Assembly: GCA_012840465.1 (NCBI GenBank)
Contig: DULJ01000048.1
Location: 62,001 to 126,000 of the forward strand
Source of the DNA: Caryophanales bacterium
GTDB taxonomy: Bacteria > Bacillota > Bacilli > Bacillales > Bacillaceae_J
DNA length: 64,000 bases
Direction of reading: 5' to 3'
How positions within the stretch are numbered: the first letter of the stretch is position 1; each line of letters opens with the position of its first letter. The notes under the pieces were generated by a model. It was given only the letters and a program-made list of their open reading frames with translations. It ran no database searches and was not told the origin of the DNA. Made by a program: the position numbers and the translations under genes. This document shows, piece after piece, positions 1 to 9,949 of the stretch.

Positions 1-384
1 TGTTGGGTCCCCATAGCCTTTTAAGTAGAGATTTCCTTTAAGTGTATTTCCGTCACGCTTACCTTTAGTGCTGATTTCAGTTTTAAACCGATAGTCTTCA
101 CCTAAAACCTTTAGAGCCGTTGCCGCAGTTAGGTTCTTTAAGTTTGAAGCTGGCCTCATGCGGACATTCCCATCGTGCTCATACAAAATTTCCCCTGTCT
201 TAGCTGCTCGGATACTTATACCTACAAGCCCTCCTTTTAAAGTCGGCTCATTCTGTAAAAAGTAATCAAGCTCAGCCTTCAGAGGTTGTTCTACTTCATT
301 GGCATTCGAGTTTGAAAAAGGCAGTAAAAAGGCGACTAAAATTAAAACAATTAATATATGTAAACGTTTCTGTAAAATCTTCAA
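1..384 (-). CDS. dacC: D-alanyl-D-alanine carboxypeptidase, S13/PBP4 type (5' part only)
   Basis: Only the first 128 codons are in the window; the gene runs off the left edge. The start is a TTG at 384 with GGAAGTGG just upstream. The protein begins with a basic, hydrophobic signal peptide (KRLHILIVLILVAFLLPF) and then reads into the penicillin-binding fold: PASNLKN holds the S-x-x-K acylation motif (Ser then Lys), followed by TAATALKVLG and YLKGYGDPT, which are typical of the DacC/PBP4 (peptidase S13) family. Such enzymes trim peptidoglycan side chains outside the membrane. The gene is divergent from cotA. The family is clear; the DacC name rests on similarity to the Bacillus protein. Confidence 0.85.
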   Translation of the reverse strand, partial: MKILQKRLHILIVLILVAFLLPFSNSNANEVEQPLKAELDYFLQNEPTLKGGLVGISIRAAKTGEILYEHDGNVRMRPASNLKNLTAATALKVLGEDYRFKTEISTKGKRDGNTLKGNLYLKGYGDPT

Positions 385-523
385 TTCATTCCACTTCCAA
401 AATCTTTTTAGTATCTATCTTAGCCAAACTGTCCCCATGTTATAATGTTGGACTAGTGCCCCTTTCCAGATTGCAATTTTTGCATATCTTATAATATACG
501 TAACTATATAGGAGTTGAATAAA

Positions 524-2062
524 GTGAATCGAAAGCTTAAAAAATTTGTGGACCGACTCCCAATTTTGAAAACCCTAAAGCCCAAACGAAAAGAAAAAAA
601 TGGAGATTATTATGAAGTGAGGATGGTAGAGTTCGAACAGAAGTTGCATCGCGATTTAAACCCAACTAAACTATGGGGATATAATGCTCGTTTTCCAGGT
701 CCTTTATTTGATGTAAATCAAGGAAACCCAATACAAGTAAAGTGGATAAACGATCTACCAGACAAACACCTTCTCCCGATCGATCGTTCAATCCTTCATC
801 ACGATATACCGGACGTACGCACTGTCGTTCATTTGCATGGTAGTGAAACACAATCAGATAGTGATGGATATCCGGAGGCTTGGTATACGAAAAATTTCAA
901 AAGTGTTGGTGAATTTTTCACAAGAAAAGTTTATGAATATCCGAATCATCAAAGGGGGGCAACGCTATGGTATCATGATCATGCGATGGGGATAACAAGA
1001 TTGAATGTATATGCCGGACTAGCGGGAATGTATATTATTCGTGATAAACAAGAAACGACTTTAAATTTACCAAAAGACCAATATGAAATTCCTCTCATGA
1101 TTATTGACCGCTCATTTAATGAGGATGGCTCCCTTTCTTACCCCTCACAGCCAAATAACCCACAAGAATCCCTGCCCAATCCTTCTATCATTCCTTTTTT
1201 CCTTGGCGACACAATATTAGTAAATGGAAAGGTTTGGCCATTCTTAGAAGTGGAGCCGAGAAAATATCGTTTTCGTATCCTAAATGCCTCGAACTCAAGA
1301 GGCTATCAGTTGTATTTTGACTCTGGGCAGTCTTTTTATCAGATTGGCACAGATGGTGGCCTATTAGAAAAGACTGTAAAAGTAAACAAATTAGCGATTG
1401 AGCCTGCAGAACGTGCCGACGTCATTATCGACTTTTCAAACTTTAGTGGCCAAACTATTCTTTTAAAGAACGATCTTGGTCCAAATGCCTCACCAGATGA
1501 TGAAACAGGCGATGTAATGCAATTTAAGGTTTCCTTACCACTTACTGGTGAAGATAAAAGCTCGATTCCACAATATTTATCAACGATCCCTCCATTGACT
1601 CAAAATAACATCACAACATTTAGAAATTTAAAACTTGTTGGTTCAGTCGATCAATATGGGCGACCGTTGTTATTGCTTAATAATAAAAAATGGATGGATC
1701 CCGCCACTGAAAAACCCCATTTCGGCGCAACTGAAATTTGGTCGATTATGAATACGATGGGATTTCCTCACCCAATTCATATTCATCTAATCCAGTTTCA
1801 TATTTTAAACCGTCAGCCATTTGATCTTGACCTTTATAACAAAGATGGCACAATTATCTTTACTGGACCACCCGTACCACCCGAAGCAAATGAACGTGGA
1901 TGGAAAGACACTGTCACCGTACCCCCTGCAACTATTACACGTTTAATCATGAAATTCGCACCTTATACCGGACAGTATGTCTGGCATTGCCACATTCTTG
2001 AGCATGAAGACCACGATATGATGCGACCACTTATAGTCATTGATCCTAAAAACGATGATTAA
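524..2062 (+). CDS. cotA: CotA-type spore-coat multicopper oxidase (laccase/bilirubin oxidase)
   Basis: A 512-residue three-cupredoxin multicopper oxidase. All copper ligand motifs are present: HLHG near residue 103, WYHDHAMG near 150, HPIHIHL near 419 and HCHILEHEDHDMM near 488, the last with the T1 Cys and the axial Met. Length and local sequence (LWGYN, FPGP, SDGYPEAW) follow B. subtilis CotA (513 residues), an outer spore-coat laccase. I prefer GTG at 524, because AGGAG at 510-514 is well spaced for it, while a TTG at 515 touches that site. A TATAAT-like hexamer lies at 490-495 and CATATCTTA (sigma-K -10 like) at 483-491, but I see no good -35. A hairpin terminator follows. Confidence 0.92.
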   Translation: MNRKLKKFVDRLPILKTLKPKRKEKNGDYYEVRMVEFEQKLHRDLNPTKLWGYNARFPGPLFDVNQGNPIQVKWINDLPDKHLLPIDRSILHHDIPDVRTVVHLHGSETQSDSDGYPEAWYTKNFKSVGEFFTRKVYEYPNHQRGATLWYHDHAMGITRLNVYAGLAGMYIIRDKQETTLNLPKDQYEIPLMIIDRSFNEDGSLSYPSQPNNPQESLPNPSIIPFFLGDTILVNGKVWPFLEVEPRKYRFRILNASNSRGYQLYFDSGQSFYQIGTDGGLLEKTVKVNKLAIEPAERADVIIDFSNFSGQTILLKNDLGPNASPDDETGDVMQFKVSLPLTGEDKSSIPQYLSTIPPLTQNNITTFRNLKLVGSVDQYGRPLLLLNNKKWMDPATEKPHFGATEIWSIMNTMGFPHPIHIHLIQFHILNRQPFDLDLYNKDGTIIFTGPPVPPEANERGWKDTVTVPPATITRLIMKFAPYTGQYVWHCHILEHEDHDMMRPLIVIDPKNDD

Positions 2063-2069
2063 TCTAAAA

Positions 2070-2107
2070 AAGAACTTTGTCTAAATCGACAAAGTTCTTA
2101 CTTTTTT
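2070..2107 (+). terminator. Rho-independent terminator of cotA
   Basis: An 11-bp perfect stem, AAGAACTTTGT at 2070-2080 and ACAAAGTTCTT at 2089-2099, with an 8-nt loop. It starts 8 bases after the cotA stop and is followed by ACTTTTTTG. Confidence 0.9.
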
Positions 2108-2173
2108 GCTAATCCTTGTACAAGACAGACAATGAGCACCTTTTTCATAAAGGACCGTATTTAAGATTTCTAT

Positions 2174-2539
2174 TCACTTTTTAATTTTCACTAATTTCAG
2201 CAGCTCTTCCAGTGAACTTCTTCTAAACCCATACACTTCTTTTATTGCTAACCCCATTGCCAGCCATAGCGTTGTTCCCTCCGAATTGAATTCGAACGGT
2301 CCAATCGCTGATTCAAAAATAGGAAACAAGTCCATTACTTGATCAATACGATACCGATAATTATACTCTTGTAGTCCATTTAAAGTTTTCACAAAATCCC
2401 GAAACTTTGGTTCCCAGAGTAATTGTTTTGTTGTAGTACGTAATCCACCGCCGTCCGTACCAAATACACAATCAAAAATTGCCGTCATTGTTTCTTCATT
2501 TAAATAAATCAAGCCTTTTTCGTTAACTCTTATGGACAT
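2174..2539 (-). CDS. conserved-looking small protein of unknown function
   Basis: A 121-residue soluble protein that I do not recognise. It has no signal peptide, membrane segment or cysteine motif. Its C-terminus is basic and leucine-rich (SSLEELLKLVKIKK). The start ATG at 2539 has a G-rich stretch (GTAGGGGGG) about 9 bases upstream. The reading frame is clean, ends close to the cotA terminator and has normal Bacillus codon use, so it is probably a real monocistronic gene. I assign no function. Confidence 0.6.
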   Translation of the reverse strand: MSIRVNEKGLIYLNEETMTAIFDCVFGTDGGGLRTTTKQLLWEPKFRDFVKTLNGLQEYNYRYRIDQVMDLFPIFESAIGPFEFNSEGTTLWLAMGLAIKEVYGFRRSSLEELLKLVKIKK

Positions 2540-2833
2540 ATAAATGCCCCCCTACGTTATTTACTTGATCAAAACAGTTTCCTTATATAAATTTTACCAC
2601 TGTTGAGGCAAGTTTTTAAAGGCAAAAGAGATAGTTTTTTCATTTCAATTTCATGCCCAACAGAAGCTTGTCGATTAAATCAGGGATTCTACTAATGTAC
2701 AAATACCATGATGCCTAAGTTGATTACATTTGGATTAGTCTTATTTATGATTACAAGCATATAATACGATAAGATTCCCCATAAATCTAACTAACTACTG
2801 AACAGACTATTTATCAAAAAAGGAGGGTGAAGT

Positions 2834-4774
2834 TTGTTGCTTTCAAATCTAGCTGTTTATTCCGTTCGTAATCTTCATCAAAAAATGAAAGAATTAGAGG
2901 CTGCGTGGGAGGACTTTATTGTCAACAAACGAAAACCAAAGAAAATTCGTCCAACGATCATTGAATCATGGAAACGCTGTCAAAACTATAGTCTAAATCC
3001 TTGGCAAAAACAAACACCAGTATCCATATCTAATGAAAATTTATCCGAAATAATTAATTCATCCTATCTGTACCATGCTTCCCTACCTGTTTTAAAAGAT
3101 TTATATCATCAAATTGAAGGTACTGGGCACCTTATCACCCTATCTGACGAACAAGGAAGAATTATTTTCTTAAATGGAAGTCCACATACATTAACAAAAG
3201 CCGAAAAAATGAATTTTATTCAAGGTGCTAATTGGAGTGAGGAAGCGGCCGGTTCAAATGCGATTGGAACATCAATTGTTACCGGAAAGCCCGAACAAAT
3301 ATTTTCATTTGAACATTATTGTGAAGGAGTTCATCCATGGGTTTGTTCCGCATCCCCAATTAAAGATCCATTAACTGGTAAAGTCATCGGTGCCCTTGAT
3401 CTAACAGGACCAAGTGACCTAGCTCAACCTCACTCTCTAAGTCTTGTTCAAAATATCGCAACGATGATCCAACACCAATTATTTAATAGTTCCAATAGAA
3501 CTAGACTATATTTACATGACTGTTATGAAAAAGAGAGGATAAAACGGAAATCGAAATGCGTTATCATCCTCGATGAAATGTTAAACATCGCGAATGGAGA
3601 CCCAGAATGCAGGTCTTTACTGCAAATTCAAAACTGGAATGAATTGTTTCTCCAACCCGAGTTGCAGTTATTAAAAGCATCTTTTTTAACAAATAATGAA
3701 CAGGAATGGGAATGGTATGTCGCCTCGTTACAATTAACAATCTACATACAGTCTCTTGAATTTGAATCGAAACATGTTGGTTTTCTCCTTCAACTAGAAA
3801 AAAGAAGTAACCATCAACCTTCGTCTTTGAAAACAACAGAAGCTTGGAGACATTTAATCGGTCAATCCCTCTCCTTAAAACAAGTGATTAAGCAATCACA
3901 AATCGTTGCGCCAACAAATGTTCCAATCCTACTTACTGGGGAAAGTGGAACAGGCAAAGAAGTATTTGCCAATGCCATTCACAAAGGAAGTAAACGGTAT
4001 GATTCACCTTTTATAGCCATTAACTGTGGGGCTATACCCAAGGAACTAATTGCTAGTGAACTATTCGGCTATGAACCTGGTGCTTTTACAGGAGGAAAAC
4101 GCGAAGGGAAAAAGGGTAAATTTGAAGAGGCGAATGGTGGAACACTGTTGTTAGATGAAATTGGGGAGATGCCCTTTGATTTACAGGTCCATCTCCTACG
4201 TGTATTGCAGGAAAAAGAAGTTGTGCGTCTCGGCTCATCAAAACCAATATCTATTGATGTAAGAATTATCGCTGCGACAAACAAAAACTTAAACGACCTC
4301 ATTACCAAAGAAAAATTCCGTTCAGATCTCTACTATCGTCTTAATGTAGTAGAATTAAGCCTCCCTTCACTACGGGAACGAAAAGAAGATATAGATCACT
4401 TGTGTCATTATTTCGCTCGTACTTGCGCTAATACACATGGTAAAATAGTCCCGGAAATTGACCGACAAGTACTTACTATATTCCACGACTACGATTGGCC
4501 CGGAAACATTAGGGAACTTAAAAATATTATCGAGTATGCAGTCCTCTTTTCAGAAAAAAGGATTACTATAGATTCCTTACCAAAGAAGTTTCACGACCAG
4601 ACCAAATCTTTGTCAAATAAGAATCCACAATATAGTCCTATAGAGCAGGAAGAAAAACTAACTATTAAACAATTATTATCGGAGACTGGCGGAAATTTAT
4701 CCGAGGTTGCAAGACGTTGCAAGATAGCGAGGTCAACCCTATATAGAAAAATGCAGAAGTATCAATTGGTATAA
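2834..4774 (+). CDS. acxR: sigma-54-dependent activator, AcoR/AcxR type
   Basis: A 646-residue enhancer-binding protein. An N-terminal sensor region with a GAF-like domain (about 70-215) precedes an AAA+ domain with Walker A GESGTGKE near 369, the sigma-54 contact loop GAFTGG near 416 and Walker B GGTLLLDEIGEM near 435. A Fis-type helix-turn-helix ends the protein (EVARRCKIARSTLYRKM). TTG at 2834 follows AGGAGG at 2821-2826. The architecture is that of AcoR and of AcxR, which activates acetone carboxylase operons in other bacteria. It is convergent with acxABC, whose promoter is the only consensus sigma-54 site I found in the window, so that operon is the likely target. The effector, perhaps acetone, is inferred. 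A TATAAT at 2760-2765 may be its own -10. Confidence 0.88.
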   Translation: MLLSNLAVYSVRNLHQKMKELEAAWEDFIVNKRKPKKIRPTIIESWKRCQNYSLNPWQKQTPVSISNENLSEIINSSYLYHASLPVLKDLYHQIEGTGHLITLSDEQGRIIFLNGSPHTLTKAEKMNFIQGANWSEEAAGSNAIGTSIVTGKPEQIFSFEHYCEGVHPWVCSASPIKDPLTGKVIGALDLTGPSDLAQPHSLSLVQNIATMIQHQLFNSSNRTRLYLHDCYEKERIKRKSKCVIILDEMLNIANGDPECRSLLQIQNWNELFLQPELQLLKASFLTNNEQEWEWYVASLQLTIYIQSLEFESKHVGFLLQLEKRSNHQPSSLKTTEAWRHLIGQSLSLKQVIKQSQIVAPTNVPILLTGESGTGKEVFANAIHKGSKRYDSPFIAINCGAIPKELIASELFGYEPGAFTGGKREGKKGKFEEANGGTLLLDEIGEMPFDLQVHLLRVLQEKEVVRLGSSKPISIDVRIIAATNKNLNDLITKEKFRSDLYYRLNVVELSLPSLRERKEDIDHLCHYFARTCANTHGKIVPEIDRQVLTIFHDYDWPGNIRELKNIIEYAVLFSEKRITIDSLPKKFHDQTKSLSNKNPQYSPIEQEEKLTIKQLLSETGGNLSEVARRCKIARSTLYRKMQKYQLV

Positions 4775-4803
4775 AGGTGCCTAATTAGGCACCCTTATCC
4801 TTT
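4775..4803. terminator. bidirectional hairpin between acxR and acxC
   Basis: A perfect 18-bp palindrome, GGTGCCTAA/TTAGGCACC at 4776-4793, begins one base after the acxR stop and lies between two convergent genes. The T-rich tail (CTTATCCTTTATT) is weak, so termination is likely but not certain. Confidence 0.65.
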
Positions 4804-4813
4804 ATTCGCCTAG

Positions 4814-5314
4814 TTATTTCACATTAGGGAGAGGCAATTTTACCCACTCATTATAAAAAGTATCTATATCTGGTTCAAAATCGAGAAGGATTGGATACCA
4901 CGGTGGAACGGCTTCAACATCTAATTGGGTTGCGCACCCTGGACAATAATATTCCCTAATAACCTGCCACTCTGGATCAGGAGACATTAATTTTGGGTAA
5001 ATTTCGTTCATTTTTTCCTCGGTATCACGAACGAAAATTCGGGCATGTAGTTTCCAATTTTTCTTGTAATCACAAAACTCATGGCCACAGTCACATTTCA
5101 CAATGCGATCTCCATTTTTCTTTTGAACAATATAAAGGTGTAATCCATAAGATAAAAGGATCGGATCGTCCCAAGGAACACGCTCCTGTAAAACCTCCCT
5201 ATATAGTTGAAAACGTTCCGGGTCTTTATGGCTCGACATCATTTCTTTAAGTTGATAAAATTCTAACCTTCCATCAATTAATTCACCAATTACCTTCTTA
5301 TCATATTTAGCCAT
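4814..5314 (-). CDS. acxC: acetone carboxylase gamma subunit
   Basis: A 166-residue protein matching the small gamma subunit of acetone carboxylase (about 168 residues in Xanthobacter). It has paired cysteine motifs typical of that family: CDCGHEFCDYKKNW in the middle and YYCPGCATQLDVEAVPPW near the C-terminus, probably binding metal. It is the third gene of the operon, 24 bases after acxB, with AGAGGTG before ATG 5314. The gamma subunit separates acetone carboxylase from other HyuA/HyuB-type enzymes, which lack it, so it decides the identity of the operon. The enzyme converts acetone, bicarbonate and ATP to acetoacetate, AMP and phosphate. Confidence 0.88.
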   Translation of the reverse strand: MAKYDKKVIGELIDGRLEFYQLKEMMSSHKDPERFQLYREVLQERVPWDDPILLSYGLHLYIVQKKNGDRIVKCDCGHEFCDYKKNWKLHARIFVRDTEEKMNEIYPKLMSPDPEWQVIREYYCPGCATQLDVEAVPPWYPILLDFEPDIDTFYNEWVKLPLPNVK

Positions 5315-5338
5315 TCGTTTTGCACCTCTCTTAAAAAT

Positions 5339-7615
5339 TTACTGTTTAAAGCGATTAATATGTGATCCGAGCATCGGCACATTTAATTCATCTTCATAAA
5401 CCATCCAATCCTTAGGCATATTCCAAAAATCTTTAAAATCATTTGTGAACTTTTCACTTAATGCAAAACTCTCAGCATACATATGTTTTACTTGTAAAGA
5501 AGCTTCTTTGTTCATAATTGTTACTTTTTCACTTTCCATCCATTCTTTAGTTGGATCACTACGCTCAAGCCGTTCTTTACGAATCTGTTTACGTCTTTCC
5601 TTTGTTGCTCTTATATCAACTGTATATACACCATTTTCCTCAGTAAAGGCACAACCGTATACCTTTTCTGCATATCGAAGTAATATTAATCGTTCATTCA
5701 GGTCTTGTTCGACGAATTTTGGATTCCGCTCAAGTGGATCACCAAACCCTGGACCCCCACGAAGGTAGTTCATAATCACATCATAATCTTTAAATTCCTC
5801 CTGCGTCGAAACCGCCTGTCGATCACGATGTATCGTTTCAGCATTCATCGACGTGTCCCAGATTGGATTATCTGGATCAAAATCTCCTCCCAATGGGATC
5901 GGAAGTTGTTTTGCAATACGTTCTTTTATATCCGTATTATGTGCTATAAATCTATATCCTGAAGATGCTGGATAACCACCCATTAATCCACAATCAGTGG
6001 CCATAGCACCTGCACCGGCTACGAACATTGACCATTCTTTCGCACCCCAGCCTAAACGTAGTGATTGCCAACCATTGCCACCACGATATTTACCTGCCCC
6101 GCCTGAACCAGGTAAAATTTCACGCCCTAAATAGAGTAGTGGTTCAAGCAATTCCCAGATTTCCATGTCACCCATGTCGCCCTCTGGATTCCAAAGTGCT
6201 GCCGAATGACTGATGCCATCCTTTACAGCACCGGCCCCCACACCACAGGCGGCAGTTTCAAAACTATTAAGAGCGGATAGTTGCCCATATTGATCAATTC
6301 CACCACCCATTAACCAGTTTGTCGTATGAGCATTTCCAGCGTTAACCTCTTCTAAATAGCCACGACCATAATAGGAACGACTTAATCCACGCCAAAGTGG
6401 TGACCATGCTGATACGAGAGCATGCCATGTATTAGAATGAGCGGAACGAATATCGTCTGGATTCAACCATGAACCATATGGTACACCAAATTTACTTGCA
6501 TAATAGGCTCCGTCATTAATGCGATCGTTCGGTACAAGTGTTTGAGAGAGCATTACCCAAATCCCACTTGTAATCGACACAGGTGTTGCATTAAATGGGT
6601 GCCAGCCCCAGCGGTTTGTTCCTTCAAAGTCAATTTCCAGCTTTGCATCTTCATGAACTGTAATCTCTGATGGTGAATGCATAATTGTATTTATTCTCGC
6701 GAATGAAGGAAGGTCCAAATCCTTAAATGGAACATCAACAAAAGATGCTTGACGATATTTCCCTGGGATTAGCATCGTTTTTACTTGATTTACAAAACCG
6801 CGACGACCATCTTCAATAATTTCACGAATGAATTGTTTGTACGTATCAACACCTTCTTCTTTAATAACGTCTAATACGAGGTCCCTAACCATATGACATC
6901 CGGCTACACGTGTTTTCTCATCTAAAGTCCAATACTTTACAGCGCGGACAGAACGTGTACTTTCAAGTAACCAGTCTTTAGACAGGACATCATTTTGCCC
7001 GATTTTCCGACAGGTTACTTGATATCCGTCATCATATCGTTGTACAGGACCCATTGGCATACTTCCTGGTGCACTTGCCCCAGTATCAATAACATGGGTC
7101 ACACCGCCTACCCAGCCAATAACTTCATCTTCCCAGAAAATCGGAACAAGGGTGTGAACGTCACAAGTATGCACATTACCGACATGATTATCATTGTTAC
7201 AGAAAATGTCTTTATCTGCGATTCCAGGATTATCTTCATAATCGTTTTCGATCATAAATTTTATGGCAGCACCCATTGTCCCTACGTGGATAATAATTCC
7301 AGTTGATGTGACGATTGAATCAGCCTCAGGTGTATATAAACTGAAGCACAATTCCCCTTCCTGCTCAACAATGGGAGAGGCGGCTACCTTTTTTGCTGTT
7401 TCACGTGCATGGACAATCCCACCACGAAGCTTGGAATAAATTTTTTCAAAACGAATCGGATCAGATTCTTTTAAGGATAATTCTGTTAATCCAGCATAAT
7501 AACCAGTTTCTTTACTTATTTCATCAATCTCACGACGCATTTGTTTCAAGGTTTTTCCGTTCCAACCAATTGGCTTCTTTGTCTGTTGAAGACCATCATT
7601 AAGTACTTTTGACAA
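5339..7615 (-). CDS. acxB: acetone carboxylase, HyuB-type subunit
   Basis: A 758-residue member of the hydantoinase B/oxoprolinase family. Typical features are the long Gly/Asn-rich core (NDNHVGNVHTCDVH, GGVTHVIDTGASAPGSMPMG) and the GGAGKYRGGNGW segment. In acetone carboxylase this subunit carries the Mn-dependent carboxylation chemistry, while the HyuA-type partner activates the substrates with ATP. The start is TTG 7615 behind AGGGGGTT. It lies 49 bases downstream of acxA and 24 bases upstream of acxC. Its length is close to the 776 residues of the Xanthobacter subunit. A related acetophenone carboxylase or hydantoinase is the alternative, made unlikely by acxC. Confidence 0.87.
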   Translation of the reverse strand: MSKVLNDGLQQTKKPIGWNGKTLKQMRREIDEISKETGYYAGLTELSLKESDPIRFEKIYSKLRGGIVHARETAKKVAASPIVEQEGELCFSLYTPEADSIVTSTGIIIHVGTMGAAIKFMIENDYEDNPGIADKDIFCNNDNHVGNVHTCDVHTLVPIFWEDEVIGWVGGVTHVIDTGASAPGSMPMGPVQRYDDGYQVTCRKIGQNDVLSKDWLLESTRSVRAVKYWTLDEKTRVAGCHMVRDLVLDVIKEEGVDTYKQFIREIIEDGRRGFVNQVKTMLIPGKYRQASFVDVPFKDLDLPSFARINTIMHSPSEITVHEDAKLEIDFEGTNRWGWHPFNATPVSITSGIWVMLSQTLVPNDRINDGAYYASKFGVPYGSWLNPDDIRSAHSNTWHALVSAWSPLWRGLSRSYYGRGYLEEVNAGNAHTTNWLMGGGIDQYGQLSALNSFETAACGVGAGAVKDGISHSAALWNPEGDMGDMEIWELLEPLLYLGREILPGSGGAGKYRGGNGWQSLRLGWGAKEWSMFVAGAGAMATDCGLMGGYPASSGYRFIAHNTDIKERIAKQLPIPLGGDFDPDNPIWDTSMNAETIHRDRQAVSTQEEFKDYDVIMNYLRGGPGFGDPLERNPKFVEQDLNERLILLRYAEKVYGCAFTEENGVYTVDIRATKERRKQIRKERLERSDPTKEWMESEKVTIMNKEASLQVKHMYAESFALSEKFTNDFKDFWNMPKDWMVYEDELNVPMLGSHINRFKQ

Positions 7616-7664
7616 TCTTGTAACCCCCTCTAAATGTTATGATTTATACGTTTCCCTACTTTCT

Positions 7665-9797
7665 CTATAATTCTTTTAAATGGAAAATACGTTTCCCATC
7701 AAGGTATGTCTCAAAACCTGTTGGAACAACTAATGTAGTCGCTGTTGATTCTAGTATTGAAAATGCTTCTATCCGATTTCCTGGTAACAGTTTTTCCATC
7801 TCATAAATTTTAGCCTCAATATATTTTCCATCCCAGTAAACTTGACGATATCCTAAGAATGCCTCTATAGGAGGTTCTTCACTTGATAACGGTTCTTCTG
7901 GAATTTTTGGTTTAGCCACCTCAACAGAACCACTTACGATTGCGCCTGTTATCGAGTAACCTAATTCAGGCGATAAAGCTGATTTTGCATAAACTCGTGT
8001 ATATGTCTCTTCAAATACCTTGACAAGTGTCTGGTAATCTTCAATATCCTTAAATTCCTTTATTGGTGCTTCAATTTCTAAATCATTCAATTGACCTTGA
8101 TACTGCATCCGATAAAGCAGACGGAAATTAACGTCTTCAGATGAGTAATCATTTTTCTCAAATTCCTCTGAAACTTTTTTCTTCAACTCATCCCATGCAG
8201 ACTGTAGTTCTTTTCCCGCTGCAAGAATATCGCCACTTTCAGCTTTTTCTGCAACGTTAATATCCAATGTTTTATCAAAACGGTATTCAAAATCAGCCGC
8301 CCCACATCCAAATGCAGAGAATCCAGCTGCCCAAGCAGGGATAAGAATATCCTCAAAACCGAGACCCTTTGTATAACCTGCTGTGTGTAACGGACCACCT
8401 CCACCATAAGAAAAACAAACGTATTGTGACGGAGAATAACCTTTGCCAAGAATCATTGATTCTAGATAGTTTCGAAGCTGTGACTCTAGCAGTTGGATAA
8501 CACCTAAAGCCGCATCTTCCACGGATAATCCAAGTGGATCAGCAATTTGAGTTTTCACAGCTTCATAAGCCCGTTCTCTAGAAAGCTTAATGACCCCACC
8601 TATGAAGTTATCAGGATTAATTAAACCTAAGACAACATGACAGTCAGAAACGGTAACGGTTTCTATACCACCTTCTGGATTACATACACCAACACGGGAA
8701 CCTGCACTATCCGGTCCCAATGTTAAATTCCCGTAGTTGGGATCAATTCTAACAAAACTTCCTGTTCCCGCACCAGTTGTATCCATGGAAACAAGTGGAA
8801 GAGAAAGAACGAGACGAGCCATGTCAGGACTTGTGTCAATTGCTAAGTTTCCTTGCGTAATTAGACCGATGTCAAAGCTTGTTCCACCTATATCAGAGCA
8901 AGCTACATTTTTCAGTCCAAGATTTTCGGCTAAATATTTGGCTCCAACCATTCCGCCTATCGGCCCTGAAACACATGTACGCGCTAGCTCATTTGCTTTT
9001 ATACTGATTGTTCCTCCATGACTAGCCATAATCCGCAAGTTAAACTTAGTACCATGGCTTTGCAAGGCATCGTCTATTTTTTCTAATGTCCTGCGAGATG
9101 GTTCTGCTGCATACGCTTCCACAATAGTCGTATTGGTTCGATGTGACTCTTTCCGTACCGGATAATAATCGACCGTGGCAAAAACTTTAATATCTTTATT
9201 TGCCTTTTTTATCATTTCTTCAGCAACATCTCGAACTTTTCGTTCATGATCCGGATATTTATATGAATGTAATAAACTAATAACGATGGCCTCTACATCC
9301 TCATCCAGTAATTTTTGAATAGCTGGTCCAATGTCATTCTCATAAAGAGGAATAACCACATTCCCAAACATATCGACCCTTTCCGTCACACCCACAGTCC
9401 ATTTCCGCGGTACAAGCGGTGGATCAAAATGATGTGTATTAATGTGAATTCTATCCGCATACGAGTAGCCAAGATGTGATTGAATAGCGCGCCCCATGCG
9501 ATGACTATCCTCTGTTCCCTTATTAAGAACCAAACCAACACGCCGTCCTACTCTAGAAACCAAGCGATTAAGCATCGCTGTACCAGAGTAAACACCAGCA
9601 AGGAGATTGGGAAATTCCTCCTCAATCTTTGCATCCCACTGCTCCAAAGCATCTTTTGCAGAATTCAGGAGACCAATGTGTTCATCATCTGGGGTTGTTT
9701 GTGCCTTCCCGACAACGAATTCCCCTTTCTCATCGATAATGAATGTGTCTGTCATCGTACCACCAGCATCAATAGCAAGAATCTGTGATTTAGCCAA
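7665..9797 (-). CDS. acxA: acetone carboxylase, HyuA-type (ATP-binding) subunit
   Basis: A hydantoinase A/oxoprolinase family protein of 710 residues with an actin-like phosphate loop at the N-terminus (AIDAGGTMTDTFI) and a second one in the middle (CSDIGGTSFDIGLI). I place the start at TTG 9797, with GAAAGGAGA at 9807-9815, rather than at an upstream ATG that reads through the promoter. This gives a length close to Xanthobacter AcxA (717). It is the first gene of acxABC. A consensus sigma-54 promoter ends about 40 bases upstream of the start codon, and a palindrome lies a further 100 bases up, so expression should depend on sigma-54 and its activator. Confidence 0.88.
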   Translation of the reverse strand: MAKSQILAIDAGGTMTDTFIIDEKGEFVVGKAQTTPDDEHIGLLNSAKDALEQWDAKIEEEFPNLLAGVYSGTAMLNRLVSRVGRRVGLVLNKGTEDSHRMGRAIQSHLGYSYADRIHINTHHFDPPLVPRKWTVGVTERVDMFGNVVIPLYENDIGPAIQKLLDEDVEAIVISLLHSYKYPDHERKVRDVAEEMIKKANKDIKVFATVDYYPVRKESHRTNTTIVEAYAAEPSRRTLEKIDDALQSHGTKFNLRIMASHGGTISIKANELARTCVSGPIGGMVGAKYLAENLGLKNVACSDIGGTSFDIGLITQGNLAIDTSPDMARLVLSLPLVSMDTTGAGTGSFVRIDPNYGNLTLGPDSAGSRVGVCNPEGGIETVTVSDCHVVLGLINPDNFIGGVIKLSRERAYEAVKTQIADPLGLSVEDAALGVIQLLESQLRNYLESMILGKGYSPSQYVCFSYGGGGPLHTAGYTKGLGFEDILIPAWAAGFSAFGCGAADFEYRFDKTLDINVAEKAESGDILAAGKELQSAWDELKKKVSEEFEKNDYSSEDVNFRLLYRMQYQGQLNDLEIEAPIKEFKDIEDYQTLVKVFEETYTRVYAKSALSPELGYSITGAIVSGSVEVAKPKIPEEPLSSEEPPIEAFLGYRQVYWDGKYIEAKIYEMEKLLPGNRIEAFSILESTATTLVVPTGFETYLDGKRIFHLKEL

Positions 9798-9837
9798 ATT
9801 TGTATCTCTCCTTTCATTGTTTACACTAATTATTACT

Positions 9838-9853
9838 TGCAACTTTTGTGCCA
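9838..9853 (-). promoter_or_regulatory. sigma-54 (-24/-12) promoter of acxABC
   Basis: On the minus strand the sequence is TGGCAC-AAAAG-TTGCA, an exact match to the sigma-54 consensus TGGCAC-N5-TTGCW with the GG (-24) and GC (-12) correctly spaced. Transcription should begin near 9827, giving a leader of about 30 bases with the acxA ribosome binding site. Confidence 0.92.
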
Positions 9854-9949
9854 AATTTTTAAAACTGATATAATTGCTTGTTATATAGGGGTTTTTGAAA
9901 AATGAATGCTTATAAATAAGCTTTATGTAAAAGCAGACCTGGATTATAT

